Shown: piece by piece, positions 1 through 64,000 of the stretch
Layout: every line of letters starts with the position of its first letter
How positions within the stretch are numbered: the first letter of the stretch is position 1
Notes under the pieces: generated by a model
Seen by the model: the letters and a program-made list of their open reading frames with translations, nothing else
Told to the model about the DNA's origin: nothing
Database searches by the model: none
NCBI GenBank assembly: GCA_022828595.1
Contig: JAKGHH010000005.1
Location: forward strand, 52,447,655 to 52,511,654
Direction: 5' to 3'
From: Nelumbo lutea
Lineage: Eukaryota; Streptophyta; Magnoliopsida; Proteales; Nelumbonaceae
Length of the DNA stretch: 64,000 nucleotides
Made by a program: the position numbers and the translations under genes

Positions 1-1486
1 TGATTATAATTATTGCATTTCTCAATTTTACCAAATAAAGTACAAACATTTATTCAATAAACATAAACGGTACCAAACACATACCAAGTTATCATAAAAG
101 TGATGGAATGAGCTCTTATGTGATTTTGATATTTTGGATGGTTATAAATCTTTTGAAAACCACATATTTGTCATGTATGGCTGTAAACAAGCTACTATGG
201 TAGCTTGTGCTATTGCACAAATAGTATAAAAACTCCATGATAGGACAACCTGAATTTTTATTTTTATTTTTGCGTCTATGTTTTCCAATGATGGTTAATA
301 TTAATTATTTTGATTAAGAAAATAATTGTGAAAAAAAGAAAAGAAAATCCCAGGTTCGGAACACCAAAGGATGACCTTTTTCCTAGGGGACTGAACTAGG
401 CTCATTCTATGGTTGCTAAAATAGATATATAGATATATACTTCCTATTGAAACAAAGAAATTAACATTGGGTTTCATTGAAGTCAAAACATGTGGGATTT
501 TATGGATGTACTCGCACATAACCTTGCGGGACGCATTGTGAGTTATAGGGACATGTCAAGGCCAAGCGCACATGCAAAGCCTCACCTTCATAAGCATTGC
601 ACAGTGTTGATCCATGCATTGTCCCCATGTGCAATTCTGTGCCCATGAAGAACTTTGATAGTCATGCTAACCATAACTAAGGCCATCCGCAAAAGATGTT
701 GGCCTATAGAATGCCAAGGATAGGCACCCAAGGAGGTCAATCACCCATTGTCAAAGTACATTAAGCTTTTGGAGGTCTACCAAAAGGATACATAACTTTT
801 CTAAAAAAACATATTGATAATATCTCCAACAATGCTACTTAACGTAAACCCACCAAGCATAAATAAGACTAAACCTGTCAGATTGTAACGATATGGTATA
901 TTGAGCTCCTCGTTTAAAAATGCTTTCAATTCCCTTCCCCTTTGTTTTCTTTTTACTCTTATCCTCTCTTGTGGACCAACAACTTTCCCCTGGTCAATCA
1001 GAATCAAATCTATTAACCTCTTATCTTTTCATTTTGGTGCCTTAAATGTTCGATGTCAAAAGTCAAATGCAGGATGCTACAACCCTACCAAGTACAAAGA
1101 AAAGTCTGCGAAAGTATGTAGAAAAAACAACCAACCGAAGAATTCTCTTGTTAAGTATGAGGAACAACCTCATAAAACATTCTGTTACTTAAAACATTGC
1201 CATTAGGATAACTTTTCTTTTAAGAAAGTAGTAATAGATAATACCTTTTGTAGCTATTGAGAATGAGAAACATGCATAAAAAACCGTACAATATAAATCC
1301 AATATATCCTAAACATAGACCTTTCTAGTTTCTTTCATTCAATCAAGAGTAATGATGAATTATAAAGGGTTCAATAGATACACTCTAAATATTAATATTA
1401 AAACAATAACAGAATTCTAAATGTGTATACTAAATATTAAAGGAAACCTGTTCAAACTTGTTGCGTTCAGATGCTTGAGCAGAACG
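1..1486. other. 3' flank of asparaginyl-tRNA synthetase, no gene recognised
   Basis: AT-rich sequence downstream of the synthetase stop codon. It will contain the 3' UTR of that gene just below 1487. The open frames here (for example 901-1206 +, 801-1007 -) are short, low-complexity and resemble no family I know. No terminal repeats, poly-A tails or splice-supported exons were seen. Confidence 0.5.
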
Positions 1487-4400
1487 TCAAAGATCTGCCC
1501 TCCCTGGATATCTGGGGAAAGGAATCACATCTCTAATATTGTCGATGCCAGTGGCAAACAGAACCATTCGCTCAAAGCCTAGGCCAAATCCACAGTGTTT
1601 GACGGTCCCATAACGCCTTAGATCAAGGTACCATTCATATGGCTCAAGTGGGAGGCCCATCTCCAGTATCCTGAAATGACCAAAGTAGTTCCCAAGGAAT
1701 CAATTCAAAGATAATGGATTCATCACTTGGGATTTCTTGCAAAAGAGTTGCAGTAAAAACATCCACAAAGAATGAAGCTCAATAAAGCAGTACCAGCTAA
1801 AGGAATTGACCCTGAAATACCATTTGATGCCAACCTAGGTTCTTTTTTTCCATGCCAACTAATAGTGTTTACCTCCTTGCCAACGGTTGGATGAAAATGT
1901 ACTATTTTTTTTCCCTGTGCTTTTAGCCACACAAGGCATAATGGAATATGGGGAGCACATTTGGAGATGGCAATCCCCACCCCACCCCATTGCTACCATT
2001 AGCAATGCTTTGAAAATCGTGATCGTATCATAAATCGTGGAGAAAGTTGAATCGAATCGTGAATCATATCATAAATCATAAGATTATTTCTATTTTTTAT
2101 AAACTTGTCAAAAAATTAAATATAGATATATTAAAAGGCTAAATATATATAAAAAAGTGACTTTACCCTATTTTTAATCTATATACCATATAAGATATAT
2201 TACCCTATTTTTAATCTTATACAATAGAAGCCTGAGATGATACGATCAAGCTTGACTTGAAAGGCAAACAAATCCACATACAATGGCTCTTTAACCTACA
2301 TATGATGGAAACAAACTCCATCTCTAGTATTAAATAACACAAATAAATCATTTTCTAGTGAGGGCTTAAAAGAAAATCTCCCTTGACAAAACTAAATATA
2401 AACAAAAGCATAACAAAGTAGAGAACTAATTCTTAATTGAATTTATTTGAGTCGTAGAAATCGTATAAACCGTAAGATTTATGAATCAAATCATAGGATT
2501 CAAACAAAAATCGTAAGATTTTTGCAGAAAGGAATTCGGACATAAGATTTGAATCAAAACTCTTGGGATTCACGATTCAAATCGTGAATCGTATAGTAAA
2601 TCGTAAGATTTTGACAACATTGACCAGTAGAGGTATGAACAGCCAAAGAGAGCTCAATCCTTTCAGAAGATTCAGGAGTTGATACATGGCAGGAAAGCAA
2701 CTCAAAAGTGGCACAGAAGGAAAGTTGAATTTTCTATGAATTCTTGGGTTGATGGCAAGGTGACATAAAAAGTTAAGTACATATTTCTAGAATAAGCAAA
2801 TCAAATAGCTAACTGTGCAGCTAGGGTCAGGAGATCAAGTGCTAAACATGGTCCAACCATTCCTAGCAGATGGGCTATTTCTGATGTTGTAAGGAAGTGG
2901 TTCACCCCCTGATGTTTGATCTTTTCCAGAGCTTTCAATGAAATTATCAAATATTTATATCAGCTAACTAATCAATTAGTTAACTAAAATATATTTTAAC
3001 TACTAGGGGTCATTGCTTGGTGTAATATTAAAATCTCAGGCTGACAAGAAATGAGAATACAGACCTGATTTCAAGAAAGTGCATAAAGCACTGGGATTTT
3101 TATATTTTATACTATAGCAATAATCCTTAATTTAAGCATGGGAAAACCCCTAGAATGCTTCTGTGTATAAATTCTTCTTTTATCAGAAACTGGAAAATTT
3201 TATTTAGTATCAGAAATGACATAATATTAACAAAATATGGACTTTCTATATGATGTACAACACAGAGCTAGCCATGTAGCTGCCCTATACCCCTAACAGA
3301 GGCCCAGGCCCCATAAAATCCTGATTCTGGTTTTAATGCAATGGATATTCTCCCCATACCAAAGCCTGTCTGCTAATACTTTCTTGAACTAGTGAAACAG
3401 CAAGTGTATTAGCACAAGGAATCTGAAAGAAACTTGCACCCAAGTTTGCTGCCGATTGCCATGCTTCTCTTACCATACTTTTTAATAGTAATATGATAGA
3501 ATATGCAGTATGCACTTACGAAAAAAATAGAACCAATAGGTAATTAGGTAGTTTGAACATTTCAGTTTAATTAGGGCCCCATGACCCAAACCCAAACAAG
3601 TGCCTTGAAATCTCAAATTACAAGCGCTGTTCATTTAAAAAACAAAAAAGTGGAGATTGAATTTCTAGAAGGTCCTAAAGTTCTCTCCTCTTGAACCAGA
3701 TGAATCTCTAAAAGCCTTAACTCTATTCTCAGCAACATATTCCCAGTCCTAATTCTTTGAAACTTTCATCCTTTAACCTTGAAGTCTTGAAACCCTATAA
3801 ATATTTTATATCTTAAATTCTCTACATGATGATTGTATTACAAAGATCCAATAAATCCCTTTACAATTGAAATGGGAGAAGAGAAACATGCTTTCAACCA
3901 CTTAAAAAGTTTTTTATCACATGTTTGAGGAGGGTAGGGAAGCTCCGAAACACAATACTCGATTCTTGAAATGAATCCAAAACTTTTAGAGTCTAGAGAA
4001 TATCCCGTTTTAGCACATCAAGTACCACTGCATCATAATTGATTATCTCTACTCGCTCCAAGTGTTATATCTTTTGAATGCATACCCATCAGGGTAAATC
4101 TCTGGATCTTGAGAAATGAGCTTTAAGTAATCTTAGAATTAAGAAAAAATGGAATATAATCTAAGTTTTCCAACATAGCTGCAGTCAAGATGGACTGTGG
4201 CAAACTGCTAATGTTTTTGCAATGCAAAGACCAAAAAATACTGCCACATCTTAAATCTAGAAAATATGGCTGCCTAAAAGACACAAGTAACCAACCCTTT
4301 TCATGCATAGGAAAAGGTTTAATCTGCACTGCTAGACTGCTAGTTGCATGCAATTTCTTGCAAATGGAAAGTATACCAAACATCATAGCACAAGGTACTA

Positions 4401-7400
4401 AATTAAAATTAAATGTATTCATCAGAAAAAAGGTACTAAATTAGATGGTAATCTTTTCACACCTTTTCTCAATGACTTCATGGCGCTCCTCTCTTTGGCT
4501 TCCACCAATTAGCTCTCCAACCTGGAAAAGGAATAGAAAAATCCTTAGGTTTTACATACTTGCAGTTGTAGGTATTGGACTATATTAGCATATTTTAATA
4601 ATACATATTCCAAGAATGGTATAAAACTTATTAGGAAATCATGATAATATATTGTAAAATACTCTACATAACAGTAACAGAAGTAACCAATCAAGGATGT
4701 GAGATGTCTCTGTAGGGCAATAAATTTTATACGGTCAAATAGAAAGTTAATGTACCTTGGGTACAAGCACATCCATTGCAGCCACTGTCTTCATATCATC
4801 ATTGAGCCTCATGTAAAATGCTTTAATTCCTTTTGGGTAATTATACACAATAACAGGCTTTTGAAATATTACCTCAGTCAAATATCTGCATGATTCATTA
4901 AATAATCATTTCAGCATATGCAGTTCAAATAAAGGAACAGCTCCCTCACATCTATGAGATAATCAAGTACCTTTCATGCTCAGATGCTAAATCTATTCCC
5001 CATTCAACCTTATTCTCAAACTTCTTATCTGTAACTTTCTCCAAGAGTTCCACTGCTTCTGTATAAGAAATACGCTTAAAGGGGGTTGAGGAAACCATTT
5101 TCAGACGATCTATGGCACTTTTGTCAAAATGTTTAACCATGAATTCCAAGTCATCAAGGCAGTTGTCAAGTAACCACTGACAGAGAAATTTCACATATGC
5201 CTCTGCACAATTCATATCATCCTACAAATGCAAACAAACTTAGGCTGTTTTAGAAATATAAATATGTGTCACTTCATATAACTAAACCACTACAATTAGA
5301 AAGGAAAGATTATACATTATCCCTCCACTGCAAGTTAAAGACATCAAAACATGAAGAAAAATAGAAATAGAATAGGAAACCATCCCAACCAAACAATTAA
5401 TACTGGATCAGACCACATTAACAAATATTTTAATGCATATACCATTACCACAATTTAAAATCAACAAAGCCAAGCTTAGTCAATTATATATGAGTAGCAT
5501 AACTTTTGGAAACTCAACCAAGAGTTTAGAGTTGAATCAACAAGTTACCAAACGATTAACTTAACTTTGCTCTTGGATGAGTATTTTCCTCCTTTTCTTT
5601 TCTTTTATTTTCTTTTCTTTTCTTTTCTTTTCTTTTCTCTTCTTTTTTACCTTACTTTTCCAAATGCTTGTGAAATAATTTTGTTTTACTGTGAAAATAG
5701 TAAACTAAGCATTTCACTTCAATTATATAACACGAAACCATTATGACAACAACCAAGAGATCTCCCCTCAAGAATTAACATTTTGACTCAAAGTAAGCAG
5801 CAACTCTTGCAGCTGACATCAATGAACGAAATCAGATAAATTAGGATTACAACCAGATGCATAATTTCTTCAAGTTGATTCATTTTCGTACCAAATCAAA
5901 TCTACAAGGAAACTTGACCGAGGTCACTTTCTCAGGTCCAGTCAAGCTTCTTGAGTATTGTTTGGTTGAGGGGGGAAATGTGTAAGAACAATGTTAATAA
6001 GTACCTCCAAATCTGCAAACGCTATCTCAGGCTCCACCATCCAGAACTCCGCCAGATGCCTTGATGTGTGAGAATGTTCAGCTCGGAAAGTTGGTCCAAA
6101 TGTATAAACACTACTGAGAGCGCATGCAAAGCCCTCAACTTGGAGTTGCCCAGATACAGTCAGAAACGCTTGCCGAGCAAAAAAATCCTGGGAATAATCA
6201 ATCTTCCCATCCTTTTGGGGGAGTCCAGGTTTAAGTTTGGATCTTTCTTCCATCTTTGCAAAACTTTCCTTGGCTTTTGTAAGTTCAGCAACGGCAGCAG
6301 ATATATCCTCCTTGCTTGCCTTAGCCGACTTCAATCGTGCAACATTTTCTCCTTTCTCCTTGACAAAAAATCTGGCAGCTTCTAGTTCGGCTTCCGAGGG
6401 TGGTGGGTTCTTCTGCAGTTCTTTCTCCAGCTTTTCCGCATCATTAAGCAATGTTGTAACCTGAAACATTTCACCTGCACCTTCACAATCGCTAGTTGTA
6501 ATGATAGGAGTATGCACGTAGAGGAAACCATGCTTCTGAAAGAAGGTATGGGTGGCATATGCCAACGCATTCCTGATTCGAGCAACCGCAGATATCTGAA
6601 ACAAAAAAGTACAGAACTCAAATGTTATAATTTAATTACAGAATTAGCCAAGGAATGCAAGGAACTAGAAGCAAGGTCTTCCCTTTAGTCGTCACCAAAG
6701 CTTTGGACAAGGAAGAAAACATATCAATTGTAATAAAGTAATTAAAATTTTCTTTTCTTCTATAAAAGCACGAGACTTGGCCTCTCCAATTCTATTCTCA
6801 CTGTGCTATTGATGCAGACTGAGCTTCTGAGTTTGCTTAATTTCCTGCATTTCTTAATTGGCATTTTTGTGTGGGCTTGATGGATTTTGTATTTCTGTTG
6901 ATGGGTTCTTCCGTTTTCCTGTTACTCTGAGATAGGCAACGCAACTACTTAATTTTTCTAATTCGCTAAAGAGAGTGGAGATGGGAAGAGGGAAGAGAGG
7001 AGGAATACCGTGTTGGTTCTTGGTCGAAGATGCACAAAGTCCCTCAGGAACTCGAGAGTGAGCCTGGTCTTGGGCAATGGGTATTTAGCGGGGTCGACGG
7101 GGCCGACATCGATGACCTTCTCGACCTTCAACTCGACATTTTGCTTGGTCCCTTCAGGAGGTTTCTTGAGCTCCCCTTCAACGTAAACGCAAGTACCGGT
7201 GTGAACAAGTTGGCTGAGAGGTGCAACGGAGGCCTCGACAATGACTTGCAGGTTGGCGGGGCAAGAGCCATCGTTGAGTTCGAGGAACGCAAAGGAGCCC
7301 TTTCCTTGCTCGCGCCCAGTCTTGACCCATCCACCAACGGCGACCTTCTGTCCGGCAAGGCCGACGCCGCCGTCGGGGCGGCAGATGATGTTGCGGATCA

Positions 7401-7500
7401 GAACGCGGCAGGAGAACTTGGCCCAGATTGGTGAGGAATCACCGTCGTCGGCTAGGGTTGTGGAGGCCATCTGTTGAACGAGCGGCGCGTCGCCTGCCAT
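1487..7500 (-). CDS. Asparaginyl-tRNA synthetase, cytosolic type (class II aaRS), 6 exons, complete
   Basis: Charges tRNA-Asn with asparagine for cytosolic translation. Exons in coding order: 7009-7500, 6005-6595, 4971-5221, 4756-4885, 4463-4521, 1487-1670. All junctions are GT-AG and in frame, giving 568 aa, close to the roughly 570 aa of plant SYNC1. An N-terminal OB-fold anticodon-binding domain spans about residues 51-135 (VAVGGWVK near 53-60). Class II motif 1 lies near 175-205. A charged helical insert of about 80 residues (210-292, WHEP-like) precedes motif 2 ([16 protein letters not shown], 334-349). Motif 3 is [12 protein letters not shown] (535-546), and the protein ends RYPGRADL. 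I chose the ATG at 7500, which aligns with the known plant start; an in-frame ATG at 7533 would add 11 residues. There is no obvious organelle-targeting peptide. Exon 1 is clearly more GC-rich than the rest. Confidence 0.96.
1671..4462 (-). other. Last intron of the asparaginyl-tRNA synthetase gene (2.8 kb)
   Basis: This is the intron between the 59-bp exon at 4463-4521 and the terminal exon. It is much longer than the other introns of the gene. It carries the AATCGT-rich inverted-repeat element described separately. The frames 1723-1980, 3333-3515 and 4123-4422 have no family resemblance and are treated as chance ORFs. Confidence 0.8.
2010..2625. repeat. Degenerate inverted-repeat element with AATCGTGAATC-type ends
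   Basis: The left end is rich in ATCGTGATCGTATCATAAATC-like words. The right end carries the inverted counterpart (GATTCACGATTCAAATCGTG, then CGTATAGTAAATCGTAAGATTTT). The two ends fold back imperfectly over tens of bases around an AT-rich centre. This looks like an old non-autonomous DNA transposon inside the synthetase intron. I could not define a target-site duplication, so the exact ends and superfamily are open. Confidence 0.45.
5588..5650. repeat. (TTTTC)n microsatellite
   Basis: A run of TTTTC units with minor variants, in the intron between synthetase exons 2 and 3. On the coding strand it is a GAAAA-rich tract. Confidence 0.9.
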
Positions 7501-8227
7501 TGGCACCTTCGCGCCTCTGCCCTGGGAAGTCAAGCAGCTTCGTCACTACCAACTAGTACCGAGAAAAGGGAAGGGTGGTTCGCAGGAAAAATCCCTAGGG
7601 TCTAAGGGACAGCCAAGCAAGGAAGTGAAATGCACTGGCGTGGGCATTTCAGTAAATATGAATGTACATAATTACTATTACAGCTTTCAGAATCTAATTA
7701 TTTACTTTTCGGTTTCAATTGTCTCGTTGTACTGTAGAGCTCAGAAGGTCGCAGGGGTACAGGAGTAACAGGACAGGACGGATGATCATCGGATTCATCG
7801 GTTGCGACTGCCACCTGGACGGCTGGACGTGATAATATAGAACTGGGGCGGGCTGGACGGTTGCCCCTGCCATCCGATTCATCATCTGTACTTAGCTTGC
7901 ATAAATTTATTAATTTACCCTAATTTTGTTTTAAAGGGTATAAAAGTTAATTTTGATTAAAATGTCCTTATATATATATATTAGTAAACATGTACATGCA
8001 TTGTATTTGTACGATTATTTATAATTTATGAACAGTTTTTTAATTGTTATAAGTAAACAGTTTTTGAACAATTATAAATAGGCAGTTTTTTTGAGTGAGA
8101 TTAAATGACATATATGCCATTTTTTATGCCGCTTTGATAAGGAATAAAAACATCTAATGAAAAGTACAAAAAATGGGGCTATTCTCTCTAGTAGTAGCAT
8201 GTGCCCTAACATGTAACATGATATTAA
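7501..8227 (-). promoter_or_regulatory. 5' UTR and promoter side of asparaginyl-tRNA synthetase
   Basis: This is the region directly upstream of the chosen ATG. The first 60 bases or so are GC-rich and probably transcribed. Beyond about 7640 the sequence becomes AT-rich with a TATATATATATTAG tract at 7970-7983. No TATA box can be assigned with confidence, so the core promoter is placed by position only. Confidence 0.4.
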
Positions 8228-8888
8228 GGTGGTGTTTGCAATCAATGTTGTTTTTCCATAAGTGTTTTTGATAAAACGGTGTTATATTGGTATATGATTT
8301 TCTCAAAAAATGTGTTTTCTATTTGGTACCATTGTTGTTGCTGCCACACTGGCATTTTTCAATGATATGTCATCATAATGTTGAAAAAATGAGAAAGTAC
8401 ACTTAAACCACACCTTTCTTGTTTTTCAAGGCATGGTCTAAGAAAATGTATTTAAAAAAATATGTATAACTAGACATTGGGCATTATCTGAAAAAAATGG
8501 ATTTCAGATGTAGCATCATTTTTCAAAGAAATGGCATTGATTCCAAACAACTATTAAATAGCCAGATGAAATTTGTTTTGAAACCGGGTTCAACTATGCT
8601 ATGGAAAATATATGATATCCGAAAAACAACTGACTAACAAAATCAAATCATAAACATGGTAATGAATAAAGTGTTATAATTCACAATTGGATTTTGATTG
8701 GTCAAAACTCTTTCCAAACCATATCTTTTCCACATCATAGATTTTCCCTTTGAAACCAGAAATTCAATAACAAAGTTTTTTGTTTCAGTTTTGAAAACAA
8801 AAAACATATACACGATCTGTTTCCAAACCAAAGGGTTTTAATTTGTTTTAAAAATCAACAAGAAAACAATTCACATTGTAGAACACCC
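8228..8888. mobile_element. MITE-like element with GGTGTTTG-type terminal inverted repeats
   Basis: The left end (GGTGGTGTTTGCAATCAATG) matches, imperfectly, the reverse complement of the right end (GGGTGTTCTACAATGTGAAT). The interior has no coding potential and is AT-rich. The element is flanked by TAA on the left and TAT on the right, compatible with a worn 3-bp PIF/Harbinger (Tourist-like) target duplication. The call rests on end symmetry only. Confidence 0.4.
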
Positions 8889-9589
8889 TATAAGATTATA
8901 AAATAATAGAAACTGAACTTTAAATGTAACAAAAAGTGACACTACTTGGATTTCTCTCATTCTTTGTGGAGAATTTGAGATACCCACAAAGGAGAGGAAG
9001 ATGTGTTTCAAGTTGCCCATCCTACACATTTATGATATGTATTATGCAGATTCATTATTATTGAAGAAGAGACATACTTTGTGATCTAAGGAACAATTGC
9101 CCACTACAATAACTCCATGACTCGTGACAAAATGTTGGCTAGTAGCAAGATTTTGAAAGCTTTACGTTGATTTTGTTCATTGAAAAAAATGCCTCTTCTT
9201 TTTGGATTTTCATTGTTTTTTATGTAGATGTGCTTTGCAGTGTTCTCACACCAACCTCGTATACATTGCACGTGCGGATTAGAAACATCTCGCCATGAAT
9301 GATAAAATAAGTATAGTAGATGTTCCCAATGTGCTGTTAAATTGGTGTGAGGAGCTGGTCTGGACTTCTTTTTTATTTTCTTTGTTCATCCATCACTACC
9401 AATCAGTGTTATGTGCTTTATTTTGGAATGCTATATGCATGCAAAACAAGTGGGAAGTGTGGAACTACAACTACACGTACACCCTTCACTTTGAAAGAGA
9501 TTCAACAAGTGATAGTGGAACGCAATCCCACCAATCTTTTATATTAGCACTCGTATATGATGAATAGACAATCAACAAATTGCATTTTA

Positions 9590-10394
9590 CAAGAAACAGA
9601 GATCAATAGAAGACCAAAAAATATTATACACCATGCACCTAAGGCCCACATTCAAGCGTTTCAATTCAACATAAACAAATTCCTATGGACACTAAGTATC
9701 ATGCCAAGGTAGGTATATGCCATTGATAAGCCTCGATTGGAAGCAACAGCAGCTGACTTCTCCGATCTGTAGAGAATCTCCACGTTCAGGTTCAGCGACA
9801 GAATCAATCCACTTCGAAGGGGCAAGATGTACAAACATTGCAAGGACCACTATTTCAGATCCTTCCACCAGCTTTTAACTCAATTTGCAATACAATCTTG
9901 TTAACACATGAACAACAAATTTCTCTTGTACCTGAGATGCTCAAGCGGCACCATGGATTAAACTTCATATCTTGAAGTCAATTGTTTTCTGGGGGTCCAC
10001 GAAATCCACCGTATCACCTTCTGTACAGTCGGGCAAACAAAGGTGAGTAGTAGGCCTGCATGTCTCTTCAAGTCTCAGAAGCCAACACAACCATCTTGAC
10101 TTTACACCCAACAAAATAAGAAAGACAACCCTGCTATAAACTTCAGCTGGGTAGCTTCCTAGCATCTGCCGATACAATTTAACTTTTCTCAATCCAAGAA
10201 TGAATATACCACAAACTCATACAATCAACTTCAACCAAAAACTTTGAAGACAGCTCAGAAACAGTGCACCAACTGCTCAAGTTTGCCAGCCGTATAATGC
10301 AGGCAAATTCTCTTTTGTTTGCAATAGATCTTTCACTGGACCCACCCACCTCAACAAGAGCCTCATGCCAAGGAATCAAGAATCAGTTGTAACC
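9590..10394 (-). other. Probable 3' UTR of PI4K-beta
   Basis: About 0.8 kb of sequence follows the kinase stop codon (10395-10397) in the transcribed direction, with no further coding homology. The 3' boundary is an estimate: no unambiguous poly-A signal was identified, and an additional non-coding exon cannot be excluded. Confidence 0.4.

Positions 10395-64000
<53,606 letters not shown>

Noticed and set aside
901..1206. 101-aa open frame downstream of the synthetase
   Set aside because: No similarity recognised, overlaps another frame on the opposite strand, and has no splice or start context supporting a gene.
7030..7434. 134-aa open frame on the plus strand
   Set aside because: It is antisense to exon 1 of asparaginyl-tRNA synthetase, whose minus-strand frame has clear OB-fold homology. 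The plus frame has none.

Overview
The window is nuclear DNA from a flowering plant. Two protein-coding genes can be followed exon by exon, both on the minus strand: a cytosolic-type asparaginyl-tRNA synthetase (1487-7500, complete, 6 exons, 568 aa) and the 3' part of a phosphatidylinositol 4-kinase beta gene (10395-64000, 16 exons visible, 818 residues, 5' end beyond position 64000). Every intron inferred has GT-AG ends and every splice keeps the reading frame. The plant-type charged FFRxLF repeats of the kinase, the plant-type insert of the synthetase, the AT-rich introns and the plant LINE, Copia, hAT-like, Mutator-like and Tourist-like elements all point to an angiosperm. The very large LINE-filled introns fit a woody or early-diverging eudicot or a magnoliid, but I cannot name the species.

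Layout. 1-1486: downstream flank of the synthetase, no gene seen. 1487-7500: synthetase gene, with a 2.8 kb last intron that holds a degenerate inverted-repeat element. 7501 to about 9600: promoter side of the synthetase and spacer, with one MITE-like element. From about 9600 to 64000: the PI4K-beta gene. Its catalytic C-lobe exons lie at 10395-19862. A single intron of 28.9 kb (19863-48765) cuts the kinase domain. The ATP-lysine exon and its neighbours lie at 48766-50472, the linker exons at 53850-55978, and the acidic/basic repeat exon at 63434-64000.

Most of the window is transposable elements inside PI4K-beta introns. The 28.9 kb intron is a stack of LINEs. An old plus-strand LINE (A) is split by a full-length minus-strand LINE (B) with a 15-bp target-site duplication, by a truncated LINE (C), and by a 129-bp Tourist-like MITE. 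LINE D (same family as B, opposite strand), the small LINE E (inserted at the poly-A tail of D), LINE F (split by LINE G, a Mutator-like MITE and other debris), an hAT-like element and an RTE-type LINE tail follow. Other introns hold a second copy of the hAT-like element with a MULE MITE nested in it, Copia and LINE fragments, a LINE remnant (H), and a 5.2 kb Copia element with two LTRs, a tRNA-Met-type primer site and a pol region but no recognisable gag.

The two genes have unrelated cellular roles (cytosolic translation; PI4P synthesis in the trans-Golgi/secretory system). Nothing suggests they work together beyond being neighbours on one strand. The main interest of the window is the dated nesting of the elements, several clean insertion footprints, and a kinase gene that seems to keep its coding sequence across a huge LINE-filled intron.
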